This document shows positions 9,359-18,382 of a DNA stretch of 64,000 bases, in pieces. Position numbers and translations under genes: made by a program. Source of the DNA: Cellulomonas terrae (lineage in GTDB: Bacteria; Actinomycetota; Actinomycetes; Actinomycetales; Cellulomonadaceae). The notes under the pieces were generated by a model. The model was not told where the DNA came from, ran no database searches, and saw only the letters and a program-made list of their open reading frames with translations. Where the stretch lies: NCBI RefSeq assembly GCF_007990265.1, contig NZ_BJWH01000004.1:62001-126000 (forward strand). Direction: 5' to 3'. Position 1 is the stretch's first letter; each line of letters begins with the position of its first letter.

Positions 9359-9389
9359 CGGCCCCGCGGCGCGGTGCGCGGCGGGGCCG
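9359..9389. terminator. Hairpin between convergent pdtaS and whiB1
   Basis: A 9-bp GC stem (9359-9367 with 9381-9389) with a 13-nt loop lies between the two convergent stop codons. Confidence 0.45.
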
Positions 9390-9408
9390 GGTACGGGGTG
9401 GAGCGAGG

Positions 9409-9657
9409 TCAGCCGGCGCGACGCTGGCGCGCGGTCCGACGCTTGAGCGCGCGGCGCTCGTCCTCGGAGAGACCGCCCCAGACGCCCGCGTCCTGACCGG
9501 TCTCGATGGCCCACTTCAGGCACGTGTCGACGACGGGGCAGCGTCGGCAGACGGCCTTCGCCTCGTCGATCTGCAGCAGGGCGGGGCCGGTGTTCCCGAT
9601 GGGGAAGAACAGCTCCGGGTCCTCGTCGAGACACGCTGCGCGGTGGCGCCAATCCAT
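9409..9657 (-). CDS. whiB1: WhiB1/WblE-type iron-sulfur transcription factor
   Basis: 82 aa from the ATG at 9657, which has an AGGAG ribosome site; the open frame continues upstream but lacks family similarity there. The four cluster cysteines are Cys9, Cys37, Cys40 and Cys46, followed by the GVWGG turn and a basic C-terminus (RRALKRR) that contacts DNA. The start MDWRHRAACLDEDPELFFP is the signature of the WhiB1/WblE branch. These proteins carry a nitric-oxide-sensitive [4Fe-4S] cluster and bind the main sigma factor. It is monocistronic. Confidence 0.93.
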   Translation of the reverse strand: MDWRHRAACLDEDPELFFPIGNTGPALLQIDEAKAVCRRCPVVDTCLKWAIETGQDAGVWGGLSEDERRALKRRTARQRRAG

Positions 9658-10039
9658 GAGTTCTCTCCTAGGCACACGTCGAGGGGCGCCCGGGGTCAGG
9701 GCGCGCGAGTCTGGACGCGAGATCGGGGGTGGGGGACGTACTGCATCAAGGCTCGCACCGGTCCGGGAACTCCACAAGGGTTACGGGGAGGTTTCGTATC
9801 AGTAACGACTGAGGCGTTCGTCACACCTGTGGACGCGCTGTGCCTCGACGAGTCCCGCATGTTGCCGCAGGTGAGGGGGATAGTCGGACAAACATCCACG
9901 AGCCGACGTCGTCGCCGGGCGGTGATGAACGACACGGGGTGGCGTCAGTCACCCCGGATCCGTGGTATCGGAGAGTGAGCGTCCGTGCAGGTCAACGGTG
10001 ACGGCGACGCGTCGTGCGGCGCAGCCTAGGCTCGCTCCT
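9658..10039. other. Intergenic region upstream of whiB1
   Basis: 382 bases between divergent genes, AT-richer than the surroundings, with no credible gene. On the minus strand TTACTG (9805-9800) and TAACCC (9783-9778) are 16 nt apart and could be the whiB1 promoter, leaving a leader of about 110 nt. The right end carries the -10 of the membrane-protein gene. A TGTGA half-site near 9828 lacks a partner. Confidence 0.4.
10027..10032 (+). promoter_or_regulatory. -10 box of a leaderless promoter
   Basis: TAGGCT ends 7 nt before the GTG at 10040. Confidence 0.5.
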
Positions 10040-10435
10040 GTGACCGGACGCCCGCCTCCCGTGCTGCTCGTCGTCTGCCTCCTGGTGACCCTCGAGGCCG
10101 CCGCCTTCCTCGGGCTCGCCGTCGCGTGGGCAGCGGACGTCGTGCGGGGTGCCGCCACGATGCCGGCCGCGTCCCTGTTCCTCGTCGCCTTCGCCGCCGG
10201 GGTCGCGCTCCTGCTCCTGCTCGCAGCACGCGGGCTCTGGCGCGGCCGTCGGTGGGCGCGCTCGCCGGTCATCATGTGGCAGATCCTGCTCGCGGTGCTC
10301 GCGATCGGCTGGCTCGGGGCGGACCCGGCGGTGTGGCCCGTCGTGGTGCTGGTCGTCGCGGTGCTGATCGGTGGCGGGCTGCTGCTGCCCTCGGCGGTGG
10401 CCGCGACGGCGCGTCGTCAGGATCCGCCGGCGTAG
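10040..10435 (+). CDS. Small integral membrane protein
   Basis: 131 aa from a GTG placed at leaderless spacing from TAGGCT; the open frame starts earlier, but those residues are charged and look non-coding. Four hydrophobic segments (about residues 8-30, 42-65, 75-95 and 98-120) with short loops and an RRWARSP stretch between helices 2 and 3 suggest a four-helix membrane protein. I do not recognise a defined function. It converges with the long ATPase gene, their ends overlapping by about 19 nt. Confidence 0.7.
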   Translation: MTGRPPPVLLVVCLLVTLEAAAFLGLAVAWAADVVRGAATMPAASLFLVAFAAGVALLLLLAARGLWRGRRWARSPVIMWQILLAVLAIGWLGADPAVWPVVVLVVAVLIGGGLLLPSAVAATARRQDPPA

Positions 10436-13400
10436 ACCTGCACGACGACGGAGTCCCGACCGGCCAGCAGGACGCCTCGTCCGGGAGGTCGGGCGGACGG
10501 TTCGACGCACCACGCCGCGCGTGCGCCCACCAGCTCGGCGGACGCGTGGTCGTGCACGTCGAGGACGAGCATGCGTCGTCGGCGGACGAGCGCTGCGACC
10601 GTGCCCCGGAACGCCTGGGCGGCGGACGCCGACGTCACGCCGGCGACGAGGCTGACGGACGCGGGCAGCAGGTCGTCGAGCTCGGGGCGGGTGCGCAGCA
10701 GGTCGTCCAGGTCGTCGACGAGGAGCACAGCCGCGTCGCCGGCGCTCGCCACCGCCAGGTCCTCCGGCCCCACGTCCTGCACCCCGACCAGCGTGCTGAC
10801 CGGCGTCCCGGCAGGGTCGACCAGCCGGAGGACGCGCGCACCCGCCCGGGCCAGGGTGCGAGCCACCACGTCCAGCGCCGTGGAGCGGCCGGAACCCGGA
10901 GGTCCGGCGACCAGCAGCCCGGGACGCACGTCGACGCGCACGACGCCTGCGTCGTCGCCACCGAGCCCCAGGGGAACCTCGAGGCTGCCCGGCCGGGCGC
11001 TCCACCCTCGCGGCGGCTCCGCGCGGTGGGGGAGGGGCCGCACCAGCGTCACCGCCGGGTCCGAGCCGGCCGCCGCGATCGTCGGGGCCCGCACGGGCAG
11101 CACCACCTGGCACAGGTCCGCGCCCGTCGCGTGCAGGTGCACGGCCCGGCCGGCGGTCGTCCGCCGACCGGCCAGGGCGGTGGGCACCCCCGCGAGCGCG
11201 TCGAGCGCGGCGTCCGCCAGCGGGAGCACCAGGCGCTGGGCGAACGCGCCCGCGTGCTGCACCGCGGACGCTCCGGCGTCCGCTCCGGCCGCGAGCGCCG
11301 TGCCCCCGGTGCCCCCGCGCCAGAGGGCGGTCAGCCGGTCGGCGCCCTCGCCCCGCGCGAGCCGTCCGAGCGAGTCGAGGAGCAGGTCGAGGCGATCGAC
11401 GAGGAGGAGCGCGCGCGGCTGCCGCGTGCCGGCCAGGAGCTCGAGGAGACGAGCCACCGCGCGGGCGTCGTCCGTGTCGAGGACGCTGCCCAGGAGGCCG
11501 CGCCCGTCGCCTGCCCGCAGCCGGTCGACGGCCGCCGGGGGAAGGCCGACGGCGTGCACCGACCACCCCCGGTCGAGCGCCTCGAGGCCCGCGACGACCA
11601 GCGTCGTGGTGCGGCCGGAGCGAGGGCCGCCCAGGACCAGGAGCGGACCGTCGGAGGGGTCCCACCGCACCGGACCGCGCCGCTGCTCCTCGGGCAGGTC
11701 CGCGACGGCGATGCCGAGGCCCGGCCCGACCGGCACGTCGGCGGCCCGGACGACCGCCGGCAGCGCGGGTAGCCAGGGGCAGCCCTCGCCCCGGGGCCGG
11801 TCGGCCGTCGCCTGTGCCGCGGCCCGTAGCCACGCCGCGCGCAGGCCGTCGACCTGGGGGACGTCCTGCACCGCCGGCGACCAGGGAGCGCCGTCGTCCG
11901 TCCACCCGCGGGCGAGCCGCGCGGCCGGCGCGGCGGACACCTGGACGGGCCGCGCGACCTGGACCGGCTCGAGCGGCCGGGTCCCGCGCCGCACCCAGGC
12001 GCGACCAGGGGTCGCCGGGTCGAGGAGCGCGGCGTCCGGGGCGTCCAGCACGTCGGTCGAGTCGGCCGGGTCGGTCACCCGCAGGGCGATGCGCAGGGCG
12101 ACGTTCGCGCGCAGGTCGGCGCCGACCGCTCCCGCGGGACGCTGCGTGGCGAGCACGAGGTGCACGCCGAGCGCACGGCCCTGCGCGGCGATCCGGGTGA
12201 GGGCCGGGGCCGCGTCCGGGACGTCCTCCGTCAGAGCCCTCAGCTCGTCGACCACCACCAGCAGGCGGGGCGGGGTCATGGGGTCGGCGGGGTCGAGCTC
12301 CAGGAGGTCGCGAGCGCCCACCGCGGCGAGGATCCCCTCGCGTCGGCGGAGCTCCGCGCGCAGCGAGGCCAGGACCCGACGGGCGTGCGCGGCGTCGAGG
12401 TCGGTGACGTGCTCCAGCACGTGGGGGAGCCCGGCCACCGCTCCGAGTCCCGTCCCGCCCTTGAAGTCGACGAGCAGGATCGCCAGCCGGTCCGGCGGGT
12501 GGGTCAGCGCGAGCGCGAGGACCAGGGTGGTGAGCAGCTCCGACTTCCCGGCGCCCGTCGTCCCCGCGACCAGCGCGTGCGGTCCGTGGGCGACGAGGTC
12601 GACGGAGACGGTCCGTCCGCCGGGGCCCAGCCCGAGCGCCGCGACGAGCCCGCTGCGGATGGTCGACCAGGTCTCGGCCACCTGCCCCGGTGCGGGGACC
12701 CCGTCGAGCGCGGCCAGCGACGCCTGCGCGGGGAGGGCGGACTCGTCGCCCGCGCCGGAGGAAGTCATCGCGCGTGCCGCCGCCGCCGCGCGGACCTGCG
12801 CCAGGGCGAGCTCGGCGCCGGCCGCCTGCCGGGGGACGTCGTGCACGCTGCCGTCCGCCCCGTGCAGCCGGACCGTGCGCGGTCCCACCTCGAGCCGCGC
12901 CCGGCACCATGCGGGAACCGCTGCCGAGGACTCGGCGAGCAGGAGCAGCCGCTGCGACGCGGGCGCCGAGGACCTCCAGCGTGCCAGCGCCGCGGGGTCG
13001 GGCGGGTCGTCTGCGACCACGAGCGCCGCACCCGCACCCGGCGGTAGCGGTGCGTCGGGCGTGGTCGCCCAGACGCACCACGACCAGTCCAGCGGCTGGC
13101 GGGTCCGGACCGCGAGCGCGGCGGACAGGTGGGTGCCGAGGGCGCCCAGGGCGACGCCGCGGGCGACCGGGAGCGCCAGGGCGCGCGGGCCGACGACCGC
13201 CAGGCTGCCCCCGGGGTCCCAGGGCGGGTCGAGCACGACCGGGTCCGTCGCCGTGACCGACGCACGCGTCGTGGCGGCGACCAGCCCGGCGAGGTCGTGC
13301 ACGGTCGGGTCCTCGCGGACGTCGCGACGTCGCCGCCACCGGGTGCCGGCAGCCGTGCCGACGAGGACGAGGGGCACGGCGAGGCCGGCCAGGAGCAGGA

Positions 13401-14061
13401 CGGGTTGGCGCAGGGCGACGGCGAGGGCGGCCGACCCGACGAGCGGTGCCAGCCACGTGGCTGGTCGGGTGTCGAGGCTCGGCCCGGACGAGTCCTCCTG
13501 CGGTGCCGGGTCACGGATCGCACCCCGCAGCGCGAGCGTGGTCGTGCCGAGGCGGAGCGGGCGGTGAGGACGCCAGCGCCGCCACAGCCCGCCCGCACCG
13601 AGTCGCACGTGCACGCGGTCACCGCGTCGCCTGACCTGCACCAGGGGGAGCCCGGCATCGTCGACGGCGAGCACAGGGTGGTGCCGCGCGACGCCCGCGG
13701 GCGGGCCGATGGTCAGGTGCCCCGTCGTGGGGACCGCCGCCAGGCCGCCGCAGTCCGGACCGGCGACCACGGCGACGAACCAGTCCGCGCCGACGGCGAG
13801 CTCCGCGCCCGGTCGGGCTCCCGGCTCGGCACGCAGGACGCAGGCCTCGACGAGCGGCGGCTGGCCGACGACGTGGTGGTCGTCGAGCACGGCGTCCGCG
13901 ACCGCGGCACGGACACCGGCGCTCGCCCATCCCGCGTACCCGCTGACCCGGGCGAGCGCCGGACGCAGGGCGGTCAGGGCGGTGCCCGGGTCCGCCTCCA
14001 CGTCGGTCGGGACCAGGCCGTGGCCGCGGGCCGGGTCGGGGTGGAGCACCGTGAAACGCAC
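10417..14061 (-). CDS. EssC-like FtsK/SpoIIIE membrane ATPase with FHA-like N-terminus
   Basis: 1214 aa from the GTG at 14061 (CAGGGT box 6 nt upstream). The first ~190 residues look like an FHA-type module (LTIGPPAGVARHHP). Two membrane helices follow at about 202-239, then three FtsK-type ATPase domains. Domain 1 has a complete Walker A (GTTGAGKSE, Lys506) and Walker B (ILLVDFKGGTG). Domain 2 (GGPRSGRT, ~819) and domain 3 (GPPGSGRS, ~1059) have Arg instead of the Walker Lys. This is the EssC/EccC arrangement of type VII secretion motors. No WXG100, EccB, EccD or mycosin gene lies nearby, so its substrates are unknown. It could instead belong to an FtsK-like translocase of other function. 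Confidence 0.8.
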   Translation of the reverse strand: MRFTVLHPDPARGHGLVPTDVEADPGTALTALRPALARVSGYAGWASAGVRAAVADAVLDDHHVVGQPPLVEACVLRAEPGARPGAELAVGADWFVAVVAGPDCGGLAAVPTTGHLTIGPPAGVARHHPVLAVDDAGLPLVQVRRRGDRVHVRLGAGGLWRRWRPHRPLRLGTTTLALRGAIRDPAPQEDSSGPSLDTRPATWLAPLVGSAALAVALRQPVLLLAGLAVPLVLVGTAAGTRWRRRRDVREDPTVHDLAGLVAATTRASVTATDPVVLDPPWDPGGSLAVVGPRALALPVARGVALGALGTHLSAALAVRTRQPLDWSWCVWATTPDAPLPPGAGAALVVADDPPDPAALARWRSSAPASQRLLLLAESSAAVPAWCRARLEVGPRTVRLHGADGSVHDVPRQAAGAELALAQVRAAAAARAMTSSGAGDESALPAQASLAALDGVPAPGQVAETWSTIRSGLVAALGLGPGGRTVSVDLVAHGPHALVAGTTGAGKSELLTTLVLALALTHPPDRLAILLVDFKGGTGLGAVAGLPHVLEHVTDLDAAHARRVLASLRAELRRREGILAAVGARDLLELDPADPMTPPRLLVVVDELRALTEDVPDAAPALTRIAAQGRALGVHLVLATQRPAGAVGADLRANVALRIALRVTDPADSTDVLDAPDAALLDPATPGRAWVRRGTRPLEPVQVARPVQVSAAPAARLARGWTDDGAPWSPAVQDVPQVDGLRAAWLRAAAQATADRPRGEGCPWLPALPAVVRAADVPVGPGLGIAVADLPEEQRRGPVRWDPSDGPLLVLGGPRSGRTTTLVVAGLEALDRGWSVHAVGLPPAAVDRLRAGDGRGLLGSVLDTDDARAVARLLELLAGTRQPRALLLVDRLDLLLDSLGRLARGEGADRLTALWRGGTGGTALAAGADAGASAVQHAGAFAQRLVLPLADAALDALAGVPTALAGRRTTAGRAVHLHATGADLCQVVLPVRAPTIAAAGSDPAVTLVRPLPHRAEPPRGWSARPGSLEVPLGLGGDDAGVVRVDVRPGLLVAGPPGSGRSTALDVVARTLARAGARVLRLVDPAGTPVSTLVGVQDVGPEDLAVASAGDAAVLLVDDLDDLLRTRPELDDLLPASVSLVAGVTSASAAQAFRGTVAALVRRRRMLVLDVHDHASAELVGARAAWCVEPSARPPGRGVLLAGRDSVVVQVYAGGS

Positions 14062-14169
14062 GGTCCGACCCTGCCGTGGGCACGACGCAGGACCGGCCCG
14101 TCCCGGGGTGCTCCGGGGACGAGCCGGTCCGTCCACAGGGCCACCGGTCGGCTGGGCGGCCCAGCGGTG

Positions 14170-16761
14170 TCAGTCGACCGCGAGCGCCGCGACAGGTGAC
14201 GTGCGAGCGGCGGCCCGGCCCGGCAGCACCGAGGCGAGCAGGCCGGCGGCCAGCGCGACGACGAGCAGGACGCCCAGGTCGGCCCACGGGACGACGAGGA
14301 TGACGTCCCCGATCTCCCCGAACGTGATCACCGCTCCGGCCCAGCCGTACAGGAGCCCGAGCCCCGCGCCGAGGACGGCCCCGACGCCGGCGATGAGCAT
14401 CCCCTCGACCGCGAGCATCACGCGCAGCTGCCGGCGGGAGAGCCCGATCGCCCGCAGCGTCGCCGACTCACGGCGCCGCTCGAGCACCGACAACGACAGC
14501 GTGTTGGCCACGCCGATCAGCGCGATCACCACGGCGACGCCGAGCAGACCGACGACGATCGCGAGGAGCGTGTCGATCACGCGCTCGTTGGTCGCGCGCT
14601 CCGCTCCGGCGCTGCTCACCTCCGCCGGCGTGTCAGGCAGTGCGGAGCGGACGTCCTGGAGCACGAGTGCCGCGTCGGCACCGGGGTCCAGGGCGACCCA
14701 CAGCATCGACACGGGGGCCTCCGGGGCGAGCTTCTCGAGGGTCGCCGGGGTCACGAGGCCGTAGAAGCCACCCAGGTCGCTCGAGACCGCCTGCAGGTCG
14801 ACGGTCGCCCCGCCCGGCACCGGCTCGGGGCCGTCCGCCGTCGAGGAGTACGCACTGACCGGGGTGGTCCCGGCGGTCGCCATGTCTTCCCGCGGCTTCG
14901 GCAGCAGCAGCGTGCCGTCGCTCAGCGCGTCAGCGGTGCGCGGGTCGCGCAGGACGGACGTCGTGGAGCCGTCAGCAGGTGCGGCCACGAGGATCCCGTC
15001 GCCGTCGATCCACACGGACGCGGTCCGCATCTCGAGCACCGTGGCGACGCCGGTGACCGCGGCGACAGCGTCCGAGACGTCGGCCGGCAGGGCCGCGGTC
15101 TCGCCGTACACCGAGCCGTCGACCATGAGGTCCACCGGGTAGTGCTCGTCGAGCTCCTGTGCCAGGGACACCCGGGCGCTCGCGGCGCCGGTGCTCATCA
15201 TGGCGACGAGCGTCGCGCCGATGAGCAGCGCGGCACTGGTCGCGGCGGTCCTGCGCGGGTTGCGCACGGTGTTCGCCGCGGCGAGCCGGGCGCTGGTGCC
15301 GGTGCTCGCCAGCGCGCGCCCCACCCAGGACACGACCTTCGGCACCCAGAACACCGCACCGACCAGCACGCCGACGAACGACAGCCCGCCGGCGAGCGCT
15401 CCGACGCCCAGGAGGAGCGTGGGGTCGGCCCGACCGCTGCTGGACAGCACGGTGGCGAGGAGCATGACCCCGACACCCCCGAGCGTGAGCAGCAGCGACA
15501 GCGCCAGCCGGACCCGGCCGGCGCGGGCGCCGACCGCCGGGGCCTCCGCCGGGCGCAGCGCCGCGATCGGGGACACCCGCGTCGCCTCCCGGGCGGGCAC
15601 CAGCGACGCGAGCACGGTGACGACGGTGCCGACGAGGAGCGGGAGCAGCACGACCGGCGGGGTCACCTGGATGGTGGACGGCAGCGGCACACCGAGGTCG
15701 AGACGGCCCAGCACCATCAACGCCGACTGGCCGAGCACGAGGCCGAGGACCAGTCCGGCGACCGACGCGGCGACCCCGAGGATCGTCGCCTCCAGCAGCA
15801 CGGAGCGCCGCAGCTGTCCCTTGCCGGCGCCGACGCAGCGCAGGAGGGCGAGCGTGCGGGTGCGCTGCGCGACCAGCACCTGGAACGTGTTCGCGATGAC
15901 CAGGGCGGCGACGAGCAGCGCCACCGCGGCGAACCCGAGGACGACCGTGACGAGCACGTTCCCGCCGTCGGAGAACTCCGAGACGGCCTCCTGGGCGGCC
16001 TCGTCCCTGGTGAGGGCCTCGGCGCCGGGCGCGAGCGGGCCGACGGCGTCCAGCAGGGCCGTGGCAGCGACACCCGGGGCGGCGGCGACGAGGGTCGTCG
16101 AGCCGAGCTCGGTCAGCGACTCGACACCGCTCCAGCGCAGGGCGTCGGCAGGGGTCACGAGACCCGCGCCGCCGCTCTGCGACCAGGCAGAACCCGGGTC
16201 GGAGGCGATTCCCGTCACGACCACGTCCTCGTCGACCGTCCGCCAGACCTCCTCGCCGTCCTCGCGGGGCGGCGTGGGTTCGGCCGTCGCGTCGTCGGCG
16301 GGCTCGGACGTGGTCCAGCGGACCTGCACGCGGTCACCGACACCGACCCCGAGGGCCTCCGCGGTCGCGATCGGCAGGGCGATCTCGCCGCTGGCGGCGG
16401 GTACGGCGCCGTCCTCGACCACCAGCGAGCTCAGCCGCGGCTCGTCGGAGGTGGGCAGCATCAGCTGCCAGCGGCTCGTGCCGCCCTTGCGGACCTCGAT
16501 GCCGGTGGGGGCCAGGACGTCCGCGGCCAGGACGTCCGGCAGGGCGCGCACCGCGTCGAGCTCGTCGTCGGTCACGTCGCCGCTCAGGACCACGTCGGCG
16601 TCGGCGAGCGTCGCGGTGACGGCGTCGTAGCCGGTCCGGGTCATCACGTTCCCGGCGATCAGGGTGGTCGCGACGAACGCCGTGCCGATCGCGATGGCGA
16701 CGGCCGCGGCGGTCAGCCGGCCGAGGCTGAGGCGCATCTGCGCCCAGGTGAGCCGCAGCAT
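14170..16761 (-). CDS. ABC transporter permease, FtsX/MacB type
   Basis: 863 aa; its ATG overlaps the stop of the ATPase gene. It begins with a membrane helix (~15-40), then a long extracellular MacB-like domain, two FtsX-type membrane bundles (the first near residues 270-430, the second at the C-terminus), and a second extracellular part between them. The duplicated layout is typical of actinobacterial exporters for lipids, antibiotics or peptides, or of mechanical signalling to wall enzymes. The adjacent two-component genes suggest induced expression. Confidence 0.9.
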   Translation of the reverse strand: MLRLTWAQMRLSLGRLTAAAVAIAIGTAFVATTLIAGNVMTRTGYDAVTATLADADVVLSGDVTDDELDAVRALPDVLAADVLAPTGIEVRKGGTSRWQLMLPTSDEPRLSSLVVEDGAVPAASGEIALPIATAEALGVGVGDRVQVRWTTSEPADDATAEPTPPREDGEEVWRTVDEDVVVTGIASDPGSAWSQSGGAGLVTPADALRWSGVESLTELGSTTLVAAAPGVAATALLDAVGPLAPGAEALTRDEAAQEAVSEFSDGGNVLVTVVLGFAAVALLVAALVIANTFQVLVAQRTRTLALLRCVGAGKGQLRRSVLLEATILGVAASVAGLVLGLVLGQSALMVLGRLDLGVPLPSTIQVTPPVVLLPLLVGTVVTVLASLVPAREATRVSPIAALRPAEAPAVGARAGRVRLALSLLLTLGGVGVMLLATVLSSSGRADPTLLLGVGALAGGLSFVGVLVGAVFWVPKVVSWVGRALASTGTSARLAAANTVRNPRRTAATSAALLIGATLVAMMSTGAASARVSLAQELDEHYPVDLMVDGSVYGETAALPADVSDAVAAVTGVATVLEMRTASVWIDGDGILVAAPADGSTTSVLRDPRTADALSDGTLLLPKPREDMATAGTTPVSAYSSTADGPEPVPGGATVDLQAVSSDLGGFYGLVTPATLEKLAPEAPVSMLWVALDPGADAALVLQDVRSALPDTPAEVSSAGAERATNERVIDTLLAIVVGLLGVAVVIALIGVANTLSLSVLERRRESATLRAIGLSRRQLRVMLAVEGMLIAGVGAVLGAGLGLLYGWAGAVITFGEIGDVILVVPWADLGVLLVVALAAGLLASVLPGRAAARTSPVAALAVD

Positions 16762-17561
16762 CAGAGGGCCGCCTGGTCGAGCGTGCGGAGGGCCTCGAGG
16801 CCGGTGAGGACGGACTCCGGGGTCGGGTCGGCGATGTCGCCGGCGATCCGCCCGTCCGCCAGCAGCACCACGCGGTCCGCGTACGCCGCGGCCGTCGGGT
16901 CGTGCGTGACCATGATGATCGTGCGCCCCAGCTCGCGCACGGACCGGCGCAGGAAGCTCAGCACCTCGGCACCCGACCGGGAGTCCAGGTTGCCGGTGGG
17001 CTCGTCGGCGAAGACGACCTCGGGCTTCGCGATGAGCGCGCGCGCGATCGCCACCCGCTGCTGCTGGCCACCGGACAGCTCCGACGGCCGGTGCGTCAGG
17101 CGCTGGCCGAGCCCGAGGGTGGACACGAGGGTGTCGAACCACGCGCGGTCCACCGTGGTGCCGGCGAGCTCGAGCGGCAGCAGGATGTTCTGCTCGGCCG
17201 TGAACATGGGCAGCAGGTTGAAGCTCTGGAAAACGAACCCGACGCGGTCGCGGCGCAGGCGGGTCAGCGCGGTGTCGTCGAGCGCCGTGATCTCGGTGGC
17301 GCCGAGCCGCGCGGTGCCCGCCGTGGCCCCGTCGAGACCCGCCAGGACGTGCATCAGGGTCGACTTGCCGGAGCCGGACGGACCCATGATCGCGGTGAAC
17401 GCGCCGGCCGCGAAGTCGACGTCGACCCCGTCGAGCGCACGGACCTCGGCGGCACCCTGGCCGTAGACCTTGGTGAGCGACCGGGCGCTCACGGCGACCG
17501 GTGACCCGCCCGGCACGCGCGGCTGGTCCTCGTCGAGCGGGCGGAAGACGGTGGTGTCCAC
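16761..17561 (-). CDS. ABC transporter ATP-binding protein (MacB/LolD type)
   Basis: 266 aa, GTG start with a GAAGGAG ribosome site. Walker A GPSGSGKST, signature LSGGQQQR, Walker B VVFADEPTGNLD and switch His (MVTHDP) are all intact. It energises the permease encoded next, with which it shares an overlapping stop/start. A TAGCGT box lies upstream in the gap after the response regulator and could be its promoter. Confidence 0.94.
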   Translation of the reverse strand: MDTTVFRPLDEDQPRVPGGSPVAVSARSLTKVYGQGAAEVRALDGVDVDFAAGAFTAIMGPSGSGKSTLMHVLAGLDGATAGTARLGATEITALDDTALTRLRRDRVGFVFQSFNLLPMFTAEQNILLPLELAGTTVDRAWFDTLVSTLGLGQRLTHRPSELSGGQQQRVAIARALIAKPEVVFADEPTGNLDSRSGAEVLSFLRRSVRELGRTIIMVTHDPTAAAYADRVVLLADGRIAGDIADPTPESVLTGLEALRTLDQAAL

Positions 17562-17613
17562 GGAGGGGCTCCTTCGGGTGCGGTGATGACGTGCTCGACG
17601 CTACGGACGCACG

Positions 17614-17637
17614 CCGGGGCCGCACATCAGGCCCCGG
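17614..17637 (-). terminator. Hairpin between response regulator and ABC ATPase genes
   Basis: A perfect 8-bp stem (17614-17621 and 17630-17637) with an 8-nt loop in the 104-nt gap. It may separate the two-component transcript from the transporter transcript. Confidence 0.5.
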
Positions 17638-17665
17638 ACGGGTCGTCGGTCATCCCGTGGTCCGA

Positions 17666-18382
17666 CTAGGACCCCGGCCGCACCAGACCGGTCTCGTACG
17701 CCATCACGACGGCCTGCACCCGGTCCCGGACGTGCAGCTTGGCGAGGATGCGGCCCACGTGCGTCTTGACCGTGGCCTCGGCGACGAAGAGGTCGGCGCC
17801 GATCTCCGTGTTCGAGCGACCCCGCGCCATCAGCACGAGCACCTCGCGCTCGCGGTCGGTGAGGTCCGCGACGGCGAGACGCGCGGGGTCGGTCGGGCCG
17901 CCGGGCTCGTCGGGCGGGAGGGCGGTGACGAGGTGCTCCAGGAGCCGCTTGGTGCTCGACGGCGCGATGACGGCGTCGCCCTGGTGCACGGTCCGGATGG
18001 CGGCGAGCATCTCCTCCGGGGGCGCGTCCTTGAGCAGGAACCCGCTCGCGCCCGCCCGGATGGCGGCCAGGACGTACTCGTCGAGGTCGAACGTGGTCAG
18101 CACGATCACGCGGGGGGCCGGGATCTCGTCGGTCGACCGCGCGGTGATCTGCGCGGTCGCGGTCAACCCGTCCATCGTGGGCATGCGGACGTCCATGAGC
18201 ACGACGTCGACCGGCCCGGTGGCGGTCCGCGCCGCCGGCGCCAGGGCGCGCACGGCCTGGGCCCCGTCGCCCGCCTCGAGCACGACCTCGAGGTCCGCCT
18301 GCGAGTCGATGACCATGCGGAACCCGGCCCGGACCAGCTGCTGGTCGTCGACCAGGGCGACGCGGATCGTCTCGCCGCTCAT
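17666..18382 (-). CDS. NarL/LuxR-type response regulator
   Basis: 238 aa. Receiver domain with acidic pair Asp12-Asp13, phosphoacceptor Asp64 (VVLMDVRMP) and the conserved Lys in GFLLKDAP, then a LuxR helix-turn-helix (LTDREREVLVLMARG). Its ATG overlaps the kinase stop in an ATGA junction. It probably controls the ABC exporter downstream. Confidence 0.94.
   Translation of the reverse strand: MSGETIRVALVDDQQLVRAGFRMVIDSQADLEVVLEAGDGAQAVRALAPAARTATGPVDVVLMDVRMPTMDGLTATAQITARSTDEIPAPRVIVLTTFDLDEYVLAAIRAGASGFLLKDAPPEEMLAAIRTVHQGDAVIAPSSTKRLLEHLVTALPPDEPGGPTDPARLAVADLTDREREVLVLMARGRSNTEIGADLFVAEATVKTHVGRILAKLHVRDRVQAVVMAYETGLVRPGS

Noticed and set aside
9820-9845. CRP-like site before whiB1
   Set aside because: Only one TGTGA half is clear; the second half is missing.
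10417-14061. Complete type VII secretion locus
   Set aside because: No WXG100, EccB, EccD, EccE or mycosin gene is present nearby.
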